Shown here one piece after another: positions 1 to 8,627 of a stretch of 64,000 nt of DNA; the first letter of the stretch is position 1; each line of letters opens with the position of its first letter. The position numbers and the translations under genes were made by a program. The stretch comes from Pseudenterobacter timonensis (GTDB taxonomy: Bacteria > Pseudomonadota > Gammaproteobacteria > Enterobacterales > Enterobacteriaceae), in NCBI RefSeq assembly GCF_900021175.1, contig NZ_FCOP01000011.1, positions 1,054,001-1,118,000 of the forward strand, written 5' to 3'. The notes under the pieces were generated by a model. It was not told where the DNA came from, searched no databases, and saw nothing but the letters and a program-made list of their open reading frames with translations.

Positions 1-966
1 GGCGACCGGGCGCGTAAAGAGACGCTGGTGGAGTACGGTTTCCGTCTGCCGTCCGCGCTGGACAACCGTCCGATGAAGTTTGAGGAGTTCGAGGCGCTGG
101 CCCCGCAGACCATCTACGTCTCGGCGACCCCGGGCAACTACGAGCTAGAGAAATCGGGCGACGAGGTGATCGATCAGGTGGTACGTCCTACCGGCCTGCT
201 CGACCCGATTATCGAGGTCCGCCCGGTGGCGACCCAGGTGGACGATCTTCTGTCGGAAATCCGCATCCGCTCGGCGATCAACGAGCGCGTGCTGGTGACG
301 ACGCTGACCAAGCGCATGGCGGAAGATCTGACCGAATATCTGGAGGAGCACGGGGAGCGGGTGCGCTATCTGCACTCCGATATCGACACCGTGGAGCGAA
401 TGGAGATCATTCGCGACCTGCGCCTGGGCGAGTTCGACGTGCTGGTGGGCATCAACCTGTTGCGGGAAGGGCTCGACATGCCGGAAGTCTCGCTGGTGGC
501 GATTCTGGACGCCGACAAAGAGGGCTTTTTGCGCTCCGAGCGTTCGCTGATTCAGACCATCGGCCGCGCCGCGCGTAACGTGAACGGCAAGGCGATTTTG
601 TATGGCGATAAAATCACCCCGTCAATGGCCAAAGCGATTGGCGAGACGGAACGCCGTCGTGAGAAACAGCAGCGCTACAACGAAGAACACGGCATTACCC
701 CGCAGGGGCTGAACAAGAAAGTGGTCGATATTCTGTCGCTGGGCGAGAATATCGCCAAAACCAAAGCGAAGGGTCGCGGCAAGTCACGTTCTCCGGTAGA
801 GGCGGATACCGCCGCGCTGCCGCTGACGCCGAAAGCGCTGCAGCAGAAAATCCACGAACTGGAAGGGAAGATGATGGAGCATGCGCAGAACCTGGAGTTC
901 GAGGAGGCGGCGCAGATCCGCGACCAGCTGCATCAGCTGCGCGAGCTGTTTATTGCGGCGTCGTGA
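1..966 (+). CDS. uvrB: UvrABC excinuclease subunit B, 3' part only
   Basis: The reading frame is open from base 1, so the gene begins upstream; about the last 321 of the usual 670-odd residues are present. UvrB is the damage-verification helicase subunit of nucleotide excision repair; it is loaded by UvrA and then recruits UvrC. The visible part holds the second helicase domain, with the segments [16 protein letters not shown] and QTIGRAARN (helicase motifs V and VI). It ends in the C-terminal UVR coiled-coil domain ([16 protein letters not shown]) that contacts UvrC. The sequence is near identical to E. coli UvrB apart from a variable linker of about 20 residues before the UVR domain. The stop codon lies seven bases before the repeat array. 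Confidence 0.98.
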   Translation, partial: GDRARKETLVEYGFRLPSALDNRPMKFEEFEALAPQTIYVSATPGNYELEKSGDEVIDQVVRPTGLLDPIIEVRPVATQVDDLLSEIRIRSAINERVLVTTLTKRMAEDLTEYLEEHGERVRYLHSDIDTVERMEIIRDLRLGEFDVLVGINLLREGLDMPEVSLVAILDADKEGFLRSERSLIQTIGRAARNVNGKAILYGDKITPSMAKAIGETERRREKQQRYNEEHGITPQGLNKKVVDILSLGENIAKTKAKGRGKSRSPVEADTAALPLTPKALQQKIHELEGKMMEHAQNLEFEEAAQIRDQLHQLRELFIAAS

Positions 967-972
967 CGGGTT

Positions 973-1580
973 ACCCCTCACCCTAACCCTCTCCCCAAAG
1001 GGGAGAGGGGACAGTCCCAGCACGGACCAGCCTCAGGAGTACCATTCAGGGAAAGACCGCTTTTCCCCCTCTCCCCAAAGGGGAGAGGGGACAGTCCCAG
1101 CGCGGATCAGCCTCAGGAGTACCGTTCAGGGAAAGATCGCTTTTCCCCCTCTCCCAAACGGGAGAGGAGGCAGCCCCAGCGCGGACCAGCCTCAGGAGTA
1201 CCGTTCAGGGAAAGACCGCTTTTCCTCCTCTCCCCAAAGGGGAGAGGGGACAGCCCCAGCGCGGAGCAGCCTCAGGAGTACCGTTCAGGGAAAGACCGCT
1301 TTTCCCCCTCTCCCCAAACGGGAGAGGAGGCAGCCCCAGCGCGGACCAGCCTCAGGAGTACCGTTCAGGGAAAAACCGCTTTTCTCCTCTCCCCAAAGGG
1401 GAGAGGGGACAGTCCCAGCGCGGATCAGCCTCAGGAGTACCGTTCACGGAAAGACCGCTTTTCCCCCTCTCCCAAAGGGGAGAGGAGACAATCCCAGCAC
1501 GGAGCAGCCTCAGGAGTACCGTTCAGGGAAAAACCGCTTTTCCCCCTCTCCCCTTTGGGGAGAGGGTCGGGGTGAGGGGC
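973..1580. repeat. Seven-copy tandem array of a 79-80 bp unit, bounded by inverted ends
   Basis: The core CAGCCTCAGGAGTACC recurs at 1028, 1108, 1187, 1267, 1347, 1426 and 1505, a spacing of 79 or 80 bases. Between cores each unit has a short palindrome of the form CTCTCCCCAAAGGGGAGAG. Some copies carry the variant CTCTCCCAAACGGGAGAG. The left edge (CCCCTCACCCTAACCC, 973) and the right edge (GGTCGGGGTGAGGGG, about 1565-1579) are near inverted copies of each other, so the block looks like one REP-type palindromic element whose interior has been amplified. It fills the space between the convergent 3' ends of uvrB and ybhK, where its hairpins could act as transcription barriers. Function is unknown. 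Confidence 0.9.
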
Positions 1581-1587
1581 GCGTTTC

Positions 1588-2496
1588 TCAACCCAGCTTC
1601 TGTATCGCTTTCTCCAGCGCTTCGCGCAGCAGGTGGCGGTCATGACGGTACTGGATGTCGCTCGCTTCCAGCGGCTCCTGCACCACCACTCGTCCTTCCA
1701 TGCCGGTCACATTCACTTTCGGCCCCACGACCACTGCGTCGATAATCTTTTTGCCCACGTACTGTTCCATCAGGTTCAGCTTGTCAGACAGCGACAGGCT
1801 GGCGGCGGCGGGGCTTAGTTCGCGGCCCAGATTACCGATATAGACCACCGGCGCGGGAGTTCTGCGCAGCGCCTGCGCCAGCTCCTTAACCAGCAGAAGC
1901 GGCATCAGGCTGGTGTAAAAGCTCCCGGGACCGATCAGGATCAGATCCGCCTCGCCGATCGCTTCCACCGCTTCACGCGTGGCGGCCACTGCCGGGGAGA
2001 GCAGCAGCTCTGTTGGCGCCTGGGTGAGCTGGTCAATATTTACCTCCCCGTAAACCTCATGCCCCTCCGCGTCGATCGCCATTAAATCGACCGGATGCTC
2101 CGACATGGGGATCAAAAAGGCGTCCACCTTCAGCAGATTACGGATTAAGTTGATCGCCTCCAGCGGGCGCACGCTGAGGTGGTCCAGCGCTTTTAACATC
2201 AAATTTCCCAGGTTATGCCCGGAAAGTTCGCCATTACCGCCGAAACGGTACTCAAACATTGCCGACGCCACGCTCGGCTCGGTAATCAGCTGGTTCAGAC
2301 AGTTACGCATGTCACCCCATGCAATGCCGCCTTCGGCGCGACGAATACGCCCGGTAGAGCCGCCGTTATCCGTGGTAGTGACCACTCCGGTCAGCCGCGA
2401 ACCTAATGATGACAGGGATGACATAACCCGGCCCAGGCCATGCCCGCCGCCCAGCGCCACCACGCGATCAAGATCGGCAAGAGTGCGATTGCGCAT
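1588..2496 (-). CDS. ybhK: YvcK/CofD-family gluconeogenesis factor homologue YbhK
   Basis: The product is 302 residues, the length of E. coli YbhK. The N-terminus has the family nucleotide-sugar binding pattern [17 protein letters not shown] followed by [12 protein letters not shown], and [14 protein letters not shown] lies about two-thirds along. Bacillus YvcK binds UDP-GlcNAc-type nucleotides and influences growth on gluconeogenic carbon and cell shape; the enterobacterial role is not established. It is a soluble cytoplasmic protein with no signal peptide. The gene is convergent with uvrB and divergent from moaA, sharing a 346-base upstream region with it. The ATG at 2496 gives the conserved start [18 protein letters not shown]. 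Confidence 0.93.
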   Translation of the reverse strand: MRNRTLADLDRVVALGGGHGLGRVMSSLSSLGSRLTGVVTTTDNGGSTGRIRRAEGGIAWGDMRNCLNQLITEPSVASAMFEYRFGGNGELSGHNLGNLMLKALDHLSVRPLEAINLIRNLLKVDAFLIPMSEHPVDLMAIDAEGHEVYGEVNIDQLTQAPTELLLSPAVAATREAVEAIGEADLILIGPGSFYTSLMPLLLVKELAQALRRTPAPVVYIGNLGRELSPAAASLSLSDKLNLMEQYVGKKIIDAVVVGPKVNVTGMEGRVVVQEPLEASDIQYRHDRHLLREALEKAIQKLG

Positions 2497-2593
2497 ATCA
2501 ATTCCTTATGGTTGAACTTTGCGTAAGGTAACCTAACTACTCCTAAAAGACGATGCCCCGCCGCGCCGCGCATGACGTATATCAATGCAAAAA

Positions 2594-2659
2594 CGCTACT
2601 TTTGCGTATTCTGTAGCGAAAATGCACGATAAGGTCGCTATGTATAATTTTATATAGCG
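2594..2659 (+). promoter_or_regulatory. ModE-like molybdate regulator site upstream of moaA, plus a second inverted repeat
   Basis: At 2636-2659 the arms CGCTAT and ATAGCG enclose an AT-rich centre. This matches the layout of ModE boxes (two halves resembling CGCTATAT/ATATAGCG), and ModE is known to activate moa in E. coli. A second inverted pair, CGCTAC (2594-2599) and GTAGCG (2613-2618), lies just upstream with a 13-base spacer and may be a weaker half-matching site. Both lie between ybhK and the Moco riboswitch. The ModE call is by pattern and position, not tested. Confidence 0.6.
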
Positions 2660-2731
2660 AAACAGCGGAATGGCGAAAACGCGCTTTCCGCGCTACTATC
2701 GGCATAACCACGTTTTCTTTTATGAAAACAT

Positions 2732-2841
2732 ACACTCTAGCCCTGGCGCCTGTGTCGAGAGATATGGCGCCCTGGCCGTGGCGATATCGCCACCAGGGTA
2801 CAGAAAGAAATGACTGTGCCTCCCGTATCTGGAAAGGTGTA
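2732..2841 (+). promoter_or_regulatory. Molybdenum cofactor (Moco) riboswitch, moaA leader
   Basis: The leader directly before moaA matches the E. coli moa leader in its fixed blocks: ACACTCTAGCC at 2732, GGCCGTGGCGATATCGCCAC in the middle, and GCCTCCCGTATCTGGAAAGG just before the start codon. The ends ACAC (2732-2735) and GTGT (2837-2840) can close the outer stem, and CCCTGG pairs with CCAGGG inside. In E. coli this RNA class senses Moco and lowers moa expression by controlling translation. The GGAAAGG segment that acts as ribosome binding site is part of the structure. It ends two bases before the moaA ATG. Confidence 0.88.
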
Positions 2842-2842
2842 C

Positions 2843-3832
2843 ATGGCTTCACAACTTACCGATGCTTTCGCGCGTAAGTTTTACTACTTACGTCTGTCGA
2901 TTACCGATGTGTGTAACTTCCGTTGCACCTACTGCCTGCCGGACGGCTACAAGCCGGGCCGTGTCACCAATAATGGCTTCCTCTCCGTGGAGGAGGTAAA
3001 ACGCGTTACGCGTGCGTTCGCCAGCCTCGGCACGGAAAAAGTCCGCCTGACCGGCGGTGAGCCGTCGCTGCGCCGCGACTTCCCCGATATTATCGCCGCC
3101 GTGCGCGAAAACCCGGCTATCCGCCAGATTGCCGTGACCACTAACGGCTACCGCATGGCGCGCGACGTGGCGCGCTGGCGCGAGGCGGGGCTGACCGCCC
3201 TCAACGTCAGCGTCGACAGCCTCGACGCGCGGCAGTTTCACGCCATCACCGGCCAGGATAAATTCCGCCAGGTAATGGAGGGAATCGACGCCGCCTTTAC
3301 GGCGGGGTTTGAGAAGGTCAAGGTCAACACGGTCCTGATGCGCGACGTCAACCATCACCAGCTCGACACCTTTCTGGCGTGGATCAAACCGCGACGCATT
3401 CAGCTGCGTTTTATTGAGCTGATGGAGACGGGTGAGGGGAGCGAACTGTTCCGCCGCCATCATCTCTCCGGCATGGTGCTGCGCGATGAGCTGCTCCGGC
3501 GCGGCTGGATCCACCAGATTCGCCAGCGCAGCGACGGTCCGGCGCAGGTCTTTTGCCATCCCGATTACGAAGGGGAAGTGGGGCTTATCATGCCCTATGA
3601 GAAAGATTTCTGTGCCAGCTGCAACCGCCTGCGCGTCTCCTCCATCGGCAAGCTGCATCTCTGCCTCTTCGGCGACGGCGGCGTGGATCTACGCGATCTG
3701 CTGGCGGACGACAACCAGCAGGAGGCGCTTGAGGCGCGTATCGCCGGTGCGCTGGCACACAAAAAGCAGACCCACTTCCTGCACCAGGGTGATACCGGCA
3801 TTACTCAGAACCTGTCCTACATCGGCGGGTAA
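2843..3832 (+). CDS. moaA: GTP 3',8-cyclase, radical SAM
   Basis: MoaA, with MoaC, turns GTP into cyclic pyranopterin monophosphate, the first stage of molybdopterin synthesis. The 329-residue product has the radical-SAM cysteines C24, C28 and C31 (VCNFRCTYC). A second cluster site lies near residue 260 (FCASCNRLR, with a third Cys about 14 residues later). It ends in the conserved Gly-Gly (SYIGG) needed for activity in this family. I chose the ATG at 2843 ([17 protein letters not shown], as in E. coli) because the riboswitch ends just before it; an in-frame ATG at 2810 lies inside the riboswitch and is not a likely start. First gene of moaABCDE. Confidence 0.97.
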   Translation: MASQLTDAFARKFYYLRLSITDVCNFRCTYCLPDGYKPGRVTNNGFLSVEEVKRVTRAFASLGTEKVRLTGGEPSLRRDFPDIIAAVRENPAIRQIAVTTNGYRMARDVARWREAGLTALNVSVDSLDARQFHAITGQDKFRQVMEGIDAAFTAGFEKVKVNTVLMRDVNHHQLDTFLAWIKPRRIQLRFIELMETGEGSELFRRHHLSGMVLRDELLRRGWIHQIRQRSDGPAQVFCHPDYEGEVGLIMPYEKDFCASCNRLRVSSIGKLHLCLFGDGGVDLRDLLADDNQQEALEARIAGALAHKKQTHFLHQGDTGITQNLSYIGG

Positions 3833-3855
3833 TCAGGCTTAAGAAGGAACAAGAA

Positions 3856-4368
3856 ATGAGTCAGGTAAGCGCAGAATTTATCCCGACGCGTATTGCTATT
3901 CTCACCGTCTCTGAACGCCGCGGCGAAGAGGATGACACTTCCGGCCACTGGCTGCGTGACGCGGCCTTAGAGGCGGGCCACCACGTTGTTGATAAGGCGA
4001 TTGTAAAAGAGAACCGCTACGCCATTCGCGCGCAGGTTTCTCACTGGATCGCCAGCGACGAAGTGCAGGTAGTGCTGATTACCGGCGGCACCGGTTTTAC
4101 CGCAGGCGATCAGGCGCCGGAAGCGCTGCTGCCGCTTTTCGATCGTGAAATCGAAGGTTTTGGCGAAGTGTTCCGCATGCTCTCCTTTGAGGAGATTGGT
4201 ACCTCCACGCTCCAGTCTCGCGCGGTGGCGGGCATGGCCAACAGGACGCTGATTTTCGCCATGCCCGGCTCAACCAAAGCCTGCCGTACCGCATGGGAAA
4301 ATATTATTGCGCCGCAGCTCGATGCCCGAACCCGTCCGTGCAACTTCCATCCCCATTTGAAGAAATAA
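3856..4368 (+). CDS. moaB: Molybdopterin adenylyltransferase-like protein MoaB
   Basis: The 170-residue product matches MoaB, a trimeric MogA/gephyrin-G-like protein of the moa operon. The family signature VLITGGTGFTAGDQAPEAL is visible near the middle, followed by the conserved FGEVFRMLSFEEIG. In E. coli MoaB binds molybdopterin-type ligands but MogA performs the essential adenylation, so its exact role is unclear. A purine-rich ribosome site (AAGAAGGAAC) precedes the ATG. It lies 23 bases after moaA and 3 before moaC, consistent with co-transcription. Confidence 0.96.
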   Translation: MSQVSAEFIPTRIAILTVSERRGEEDDTSGHWLRDAALEAGHHVVDKAIVKENRYAIRAQVSHWIASDEVQVVLITGGTGFTAGDQAPEALLPLFDREIEGFGEVFRMLSFEEIGTSTLQSRAVAGMANRTLIFAMPGSTKACRTAWENIIAPQLDARTRPCNFHPHLKK

Positions 4369-4371
4369 GCT

Positions 4372-4857
4372 ATGTCGCAACTGACCCACATTAACGCCGC
4401 CGGCGAAGCGCATATGGTGGATGTTTCCGCCAAAGCGGAAACGGTGCGAGAAGCGCGCGCGGAAGCGTTCGTTACCATGCTGCCAGAGACGCTGGCGATG
4501 ATTATCGATGGCCGCCACCACAAAGGTGACGTCTTTGCCACCGCCCGCATCGCCGGGATCCAGGCGGCGAAACGCACATGGGATCTCATTCCGCTCTGCC
4601 ATCCGCTGATGCTGAGCAAAGTGGAAGTCAATCTTCAGGCGCAGCCGGAGCATAACCGCGTGCGCATCGAGTCGCTCTGCCGTTTAACCGGTAAAACCGG
4701 CGTGGAGATGGAGGCGCTTACCGCCGCTTCCGTTGCGGCGCTGACTATCTACGACATGTGCAAAGCGGTACAGAAAGATATGGTGATTGGCCCGGTACGC
4801 CTGCTGGCGAAAAGCGGCGGCAAGTCGGGGGATTTCAGGGCGGAGAATCATGATTAA
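4372..4857 (+). CDS. moaC: Cyclic pyranopterin monophosphate synthase MoaC
   Basis: MoaC converts the MoaA product 3',8-cyclo-GTP into cyclic pyranopterin monophosphate in the cytoplasm. The 161-residue sequence keeps the family segments [31 protein letters not shown] (with the conserved CHP) and [20 protein letters not shown], which build the active site at the dimer interface. Length and sequence agree with E. coli MoaC. The 3' end overlaps moaD by eight bases, a sign of translational coupling within the operon. Confidence 0.97.
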   Translation: MSQLTHINAAGEAHMVDVSAKAETVREARAEAFVTMLPETLAMIIDGRHHKGDVFATARIAGIQAAKRTWDLIPLCHPLMLSKVEVNLQAQPEHNRVRIESLCRLTGKTGVEMEALTAASVAALTIYDMCKAVQKDMVIGPVRLLAKSGGKSGDFRAENHD

Positions 4858-5095
4858 AGTGCTTTTTTTCGCGCAGGTGCGCGAGCTGGTCAGTACCGAC
4901 AGCCTGGCAGTGGATGGCGCATTCGATAACGTGGAAGCGCTGCGCGCGCATCTGGCGGCGCAAAGCGATCGCTGGGCGCTGGCGCTGGAACCTGGCAAAT
5001 TGCTCGCCGCAGTAAACCAGACGCTGGTGGAGTTTACCCATCCCCTGCGTGAGGGCGACGAAGTGGCTTTCTTTCCACCGGTCACAGGGGGCTGA
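4850..5095 (+). CDS. moaD: Molybdopterin synthase small subunit, sulfur carrier MoaD
   Basis: The 81-residue ubiquitin-like protein ends in the Gly-Gly tail (FFPPVTGG) that MoeB adenylates and that then carries sulfur as a thiocarboxylate for transfer to the pterin. The start is ATG at 4850 ([14 protein letters not shown]), inside the moaC 3' end; a longer in-frame opening at 4787 lies wholly within moaC and is not used. The stop overlaps the moaE start by one base. The partner MoeB is encoded in this window at 60701-61462. Confidence 0.96.
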   Translation: MIKVLFFAQVRELVSTDSLAVDGAFDNVEALRAHLAAQSDRWALALEPGKLLAAVNQTLVEFTHPLREGDEVAFFPPVTGG

Positions 5096-5550
5096 TGATG
5101 GCGGAAACCCGTATTGTCGTCGGGCCGGAGCGCTTTAGCGTCGGTGATGAATATGCCTGGCTTGCCGAACGAGACGAGGATGGCGCGGTCGTCACCTTTA
5201 CCGGCAAAGTGCGTAACCACAATCTCGGCGACAGCGTCAAAGCGCTGACGCTGGAGCACTACCCTGGGATGACCGAAAAATCCCTTGCCGACATCGTCAG
5301 CGAGGCACGTACCCGCTGGCCGCTGGGGCGCGTGACGGTGGTGCACCGCATCGGCGAGATGTGGCCGGGTGAAGAGATTGTTTTCGTTGGCGTTACCAGC
5401 GCCCACCGCGGCAGCGCTTTTGACGCCGGGGAGTTCATTATGGACTACCTGAAAACCCGCGCCCCGTTCTGGAAACGCGAGGCGACGCCGGAAGGGGAGC
5501 GCTGGGTGGAGTCGCGCGACAGCGATCGGGAGGCGGCGCGCCGCTGGTAA
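5095..5550 (+). CDS. moaE: Molybdopterin synthase catalytic subunit MoaE
   Basis: MoaE binds thiocarboxylated MoaD and inserts two sulfurs into cyclic pyranopterin monophosphate, forming the dithiolene of molybdopterin. About 150 residues, as in E. coli, with the conserved runs VVTFTGKVRNHNLGDSV, LTLEHYPGMTEKSL and the active-site lysine region FWKREATPEGERWVE near the C-terminus. The tandem ATGATG at 5095 and 5098 makes the start ambiguous by one codon; E. coli begins MAETKIV, which would be 5098. Last gene of the moa operon; 59 bases separate it from ybhL. Confidence 0.96.
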   Translation: MMAETRIVVGPERFSVGDEYAWLAERDEDGAVVTFTGKVRNHNLGDSVKALTLEHYPGMTEKSLADIVSEARTRWPLGRVTVVHRIGEMWPGEEIVFVGVTSAHRGSAFDAGEFIMDYLKTRAPFWKREATPEGERWVESRDSDREAARRW

Positions 5551-5609
5551 TCGTTATCGTGCGGATGTGTTAGGCTTAAGGAGTGTTTCCACTTAATCAG
5601 GAGTGAGTC

Positions 5610-6317
5610 ATGGACCGATTTCCGCGTTCCGATTCGATAGTACAACAGACACGTACCGGCCTTCAGACCTATATGGCTCAGGTTTACGGCTGGATGACGG
5701 TTGGGCTGTTGCTGACGGCGTTTATCGCCTGGTATTCCGCCAATACCCCGGCGGTGATGATGTTTGTCTTTTCCAGCAAACTCACCTTCTTCGGGCTGAT
5801 CATCGCCCAGCTGGCGGTGGTGTTTGTGCTTTCAGGGCTGGTGCATAAGCTGAGTGCGGGGGTCGCCACCACGCTATTTATGCTCTATTCGGCGCTGACC
5901 GGGCTGACCTTATCCAGCATCTTTCTCGTCTATACCTACTCCTCTATCGCCAGCACCTTTGTGGTGACCGGCGGTATGTTTGGCGTGATGAGCCTCTACG
6001 GCTATACCACCAAACGCGATCTGAGCGGTTTCGGGAATATGCTCTTTATGGCGCTGATTGGCATTGTGCTGGCGTCGCTGGTGAACTTCTGGCTGAAGAG
6101 TGAAGCGCTGATGTGGGCGGTGACCTATATCGGGGTGGTGGTTTTTGTCGGCCTGACCGCCTATGACACCCAGAAGCTGAAGAATATCGGCGAGCAGATT
6201 GATGTGCGGGACGCCTCTCAGCTGCGCAAATACTCCATTCTCGGCGCATTGACGCTCTATCTGGATTTTATCAACCTCTTCCTGATGCTGCTGCGCATCT
6301 TCGGCAACCGTCGGTAA
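5610..6317 (+). CDS. ybhL: Bax inhibitor-1 family inner membrane protein YbhL
   Basis: This 235-residue protein is nearly the same as E. coli YbhL and belongs to the TMBIM/BI-1 family. Seven hydrophobic segments follow a short polar N-terminus (MDRFPRSDSIV). The conserved signature YDTQKLKNIGEQI lies near residue 185, and the C-terminal LTLYLDFINLFLMLLRIFG carries the Asp used as a pH/calcium sensor in the family. The molecular role in enterobacteria is unknown. It has its own ribosome site (CAGGAG) ahead of the ATG. In E. coli the next gene is ybhM, which is missing here and replaced by a repeat element. Confidence 0.95.
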   Translation: MDRFPRSDSIVQQTRTGLQTYMAQVYGWMTVGLLLTAFIAWYSANTPAVMMFVFSSKLTFFGLIIAQLAVVFVLSGLVHKLSAGVATTLFMLYSALTGLTLSSIFLVYTYSSIASTFVVTGGMFGVMSLYGYTTKRDLSGFGNMLFMALIGIVLASLVNFWLKSEALMWAVTYIGVVVFVGLTAYDTQKLKNIGEQIDVRDASQLRKYSILGALTLYLDFINLFLMLLRIFGNRR

Positions 6318-6329
6318 GGTCAGTTTTAC

Positions 6330-6422
6330 CCCTCACCCTAACCCTCTCCCCATAGGGGAGAGGGGACCGATCCAGCTTAACGTTTGGTGTTTTCCCCCTC
6401 TCCCCCTCGGGGAGAGGGGAAC
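6330..6422. repeat. REP-type palindromic element, same family as the 973-1580 array
   Basis: Begins CCCCTCACCCTAACCCTC like the left edge of the array at 973 and contains two palindromes, CTCTCCCCATAGGGGAGAG and CTCTCCCCCTCGGGGAGAG. They are separated by about 40 bases whose sequence is unrelated to the 80-bp unit core. It lies between the converging ybhL and ybhN genes and reaches to within two bases of the ybhN stop. It could serve as a two-way transcription stop. Confidence 0.8.
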
Positions 6423-6423
6423 G

Positions 6424-7386
6424 TCACTTCGCCATCGCTTTCTCATTCTTCGCCCGTAGCTTTTTCGCCCGGCTCTCCAGCACCAGATAACAGACCGTTG
6501 CCAGCGCCAGCGGCAGGAAATAATAGAGCATACGATAGGCAAGCAGGGCGGCGATGATCGTGCCGTGGGAGACATGCTCCCCTGCCAGCAGGGCGATAAA
6601 CACCGCCTCCAGCACCCCTATCCCCGCCGGGATATGGACGATGACCCCCGCGATACTGCTCACCAGCAGCACCCCGAGCACAAAGAAATAGTTCACATCC
6701 TGACCCATCAGCATCCAGATAATCAGCCCCATCACCATCCAGTTGGCGCTGGAAATCACCATCTGTAAGAGAGCGAATTTCCAGGTAGGCAGCACCAGCT
6801 TCTGCCCTTTGATGGTCATATGGCGGCGTTTGGCAAAGGCGCAGGCCCACAGGTAGAAGGCGATCATCGCCAGCAGCACGATCCCCAGAATGCGCAGGGT
6901 GCCCTGGTCGATGTACCAGTGGTCGGGAAGCTGAACAACCCCGGCCGTAAAGATCACCCCTCCCAGCAGGATATAACCAAGCCAGTTAGTGGTGATACTC
7001 AGGGAGAAGATACGGGTAATGGTGCTGCCAGGCAGACCCAGGCGGGAGTAGAGACGGTAACGCATGCCGATACCGCCCACCCAGGTGCTGAGGGTCAGGT
7101 TGAAGGCGTAGCAGATAAAGGAGACCAACATCACCTGGCGTTTGGCCAGCTTATGGCCGCAGTAGGTGCGCCCCAGCAGATCGTAAAAGCCATAGAGAAC
7201 ATAGCTGAGGATAACCAGCCCCACCGCGCCGAGCAGCACGAGGCGGTTATAGTTGCGGATAACCTTCCATACCTCTTCCCAGTCGACCTTTTGCGCGTAG
7301 ACCACCAGCAGGACGGCCACAGCGATAAAAAAGACCCAGGTCAGAATTTTTTTGGCGAGCCGCCAGCGGGGATGTGATTTTTTCAT
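6424..7386 (-). CDS. ybhN: Inner membrane protein YbhN, lysylphosphatidylglycerol-synthase TM family
   Basis: The 320-residue product matches E. coli YbhN (UPF0104, the membrane domain shared with bacterial flippase-synthase MprF). It starts with a basic N-terminus ([13 protein letters not shown]) followed by a series of about seven to eight hydrophobic helices and ends in a lysine-rich tail. The start at 7386 overlaps the clsB stop by one base (ATGA type). Since clsB makes cardiolipin, the operon arrangement ybhP-clsB-ybhN suggests a phospholipid-related membrane role, but none is proven. Confidence 0.94.
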   Translation of the reverse strand: MKKSHPRWRLAKKILTWVFFIAVAVLLVVYAQKVDWEEVWKVIRNYNRLVLLGAVGLVILSYVLYGFYDLLGRTYCGHKLAKRQVMLVSFICYAFNLTLSTWVGGIGMRYRLYSRLGLPGSTITRIFSLSITTNWLGYILLGGVIFTAGVVQLPDHWYIDQGTLRILGIVLLAMIAFYLWACAFAKRRHMTIKGQKLVLPTWKFALLQMVISSANWMVMGLIIWMLMGQDVNYFFVLGVLLVSSIAGVIVHIPAGIGVLEAVFIALLAGEHVSHGTIIAALLAYRMLYYFLPLALATVCYLVLESRAKKLRAKNEKAMAK

Positions 7387-8627
7387 CAGGGCTTCACTCC
7401 GGTATTTTGCGCTTCCACGCGATCCTGGGTTTCCATTTCCGGTTGTACCGGGGCGGGTACCTGAGCAAGTTTCGGCGTATGGGCGGGCAGCCAGCCGACC
7501 AGCGCCGGGAAGTGGCGCAGGAAGTGGAACACCACGATACTCTTGCCGAGGTTCCACCAGGTGCGCTTCGGCACCATGGTATCATCGACGCGCACGCAAT
7601 CTTCCCGCAGCAGGGTGGTGAGGTTGTCGCGCAACGTCTGGTTAAATTGCCGATCGTGAATGATCAGGTTGGCTTCGAGGTTCAGGGACAGGCTCAGGGG
7701 ATCGAGGTTGCTTGATCCGACCGTCGCCCAGTGATCGTCCATCAGCGCCACCTTGCCATGCAGCGGGCGACGGCGGTACTCATAAATCTGTACGCCGCCT
7801 TTTACCAGATAGTCGTAGAGCAGGCGCGCGCCAACGGCGACGATCGGCATATCCGGCTCGCCCTGGACAATCAGCTTCACCCGCACGCCACGGCGGGCGG
7901 CGTTGCGCATGGCGTGCAGCAGCCGGTAGCCAGGAAAGAAGTAGGCGTTAGCGATAATTACCTCACGCTTCGCGTTCGCCAGCATCTTTATATAATGGCG
8001 TTCGATATCGTCCCGGTGTTCTTCGTTGTCGCGCCAGACAAAGAGCGCCTGCGCCTCGCCGGGATGCAAATTCTCCTCAGGACGATGGTGGCGTTTCCAC
8101 CAGCGGCGCGCGGCGGCGTGGCCGGGGAGGTTCTCCAGCTCAAACAGTAAAATATCCTGTACGACCGGTCCCTCGACCCGGATGGCATAATCCTGCTTCG
8201 CCTCGGGGCCGTAGTCGGACATATGTTCATCGGAGTAGTTGATGCCGCCGACGAAAGCGACGGTTTCGTCCACCACCACGATCTTACGGTGCATCCGGCG
8301 AAAGACGTTGGTCCGCATCCCCATCAGGCGTGGGCGCGGATCGTAGTAGCGAAAAATCACGCCCGCCGAAGTCAGCTGATTAACAAAATCGTCGCTCAGA
8401 TCCGGCGAGCCGTAGCCGTCGAGCAGAACCTCAATCTTCACCCCACGCTGTGCGGCGCGCAGGATCACCTCATGGAGCCGTTTGCCCACCCCATCCTCAA
8501 ACCAGATAAAGGTTTCGAGAATAACTTTGCGCTGCGCCTTGTCGATAGCGTTAAACACCGCCGGATAAAAGTTATCGCCGTTCTCCAGTAGCGTAATTTT
8601 ATTTCCTTCTTGCCATGAGCATTTCAT
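7386..8627 (-). CDS. clsB: Cardiolipin synthase B
   Basis: ClsB belongs to the phospholipase D superfamily and makes cardiolipin or phosphatidylglycerol from phosphatidyl substrates at the inner membrane. Both HKD motifs are complete: H113, K115, D120 in [16 protein letters not shown] and H290, K292, D297 in [18 protein letters not shown]. The length, 413 residues, equals E. coli ClsB (YbhO), and there are no N-terminal membrane spans, unlike ClsA. It overlaps ybhP by four bases upstream and ybhN by one base downstream, so the three genes are surely one operon. Confidence 0.96.
   Translation of the reverse strand: MKCSWQEGNKITLLENGDNFYPAVFNAIDKAQRKVILETFIWFEDGVGKRLHEVILRAAQRGVKIEVLLDGYGSPDLSDDFVNQLTSAGVIFRYYDPRPRLMGMRTNVFRRMHRKIVVVDETVAFVGGINYSDEHMSDYGPEAKQDYAIRVEGPVVQDILLFELENLPGHAAARRWWKRHHRPEENLHPGEAQALFVWRDNEEHRDDIERHYIKMLANAKREVIIANAYFFPGYRLLHAMRNAARRGVRVKLIVQGEPDMPIVAVGARLLYDYLVKGGVQIYEYRRRPLHGKVALMDDHWATVGSSNLDPLSLSLNLEANLIIHDRQFNQTLRDNLTTLLREDCVRVDDTMVPKRTWWNLGKSIVVFHFLRHFPALVGWLPAHTPKLAQVPAPVQPEMETQDRVEAQNTGVKP

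Noticed and set aside
973..1580. A CRISPR array
   Set aside because: The segments between the recurring cores are themselves near identical, so there are no unique spacers. The unit length of 80 bases and the absence of cas genes also argue against it.
881..1645. A 254-codon plus-strand open frame across the uvrB end and the repeat array
   Set aside because: Its protein is just the 80-bp repeat translated over and over. It starts inside uvrB in another frame and has no ribosome site or family match.
2810..2842. An upstream in-frame ATG extending MoaA by 11 residues
   Set aside because: It lies inside the Moco riboswitch structure, and the E. coli start MASQLTDAF at 2843 has the better-placed ribosome site.
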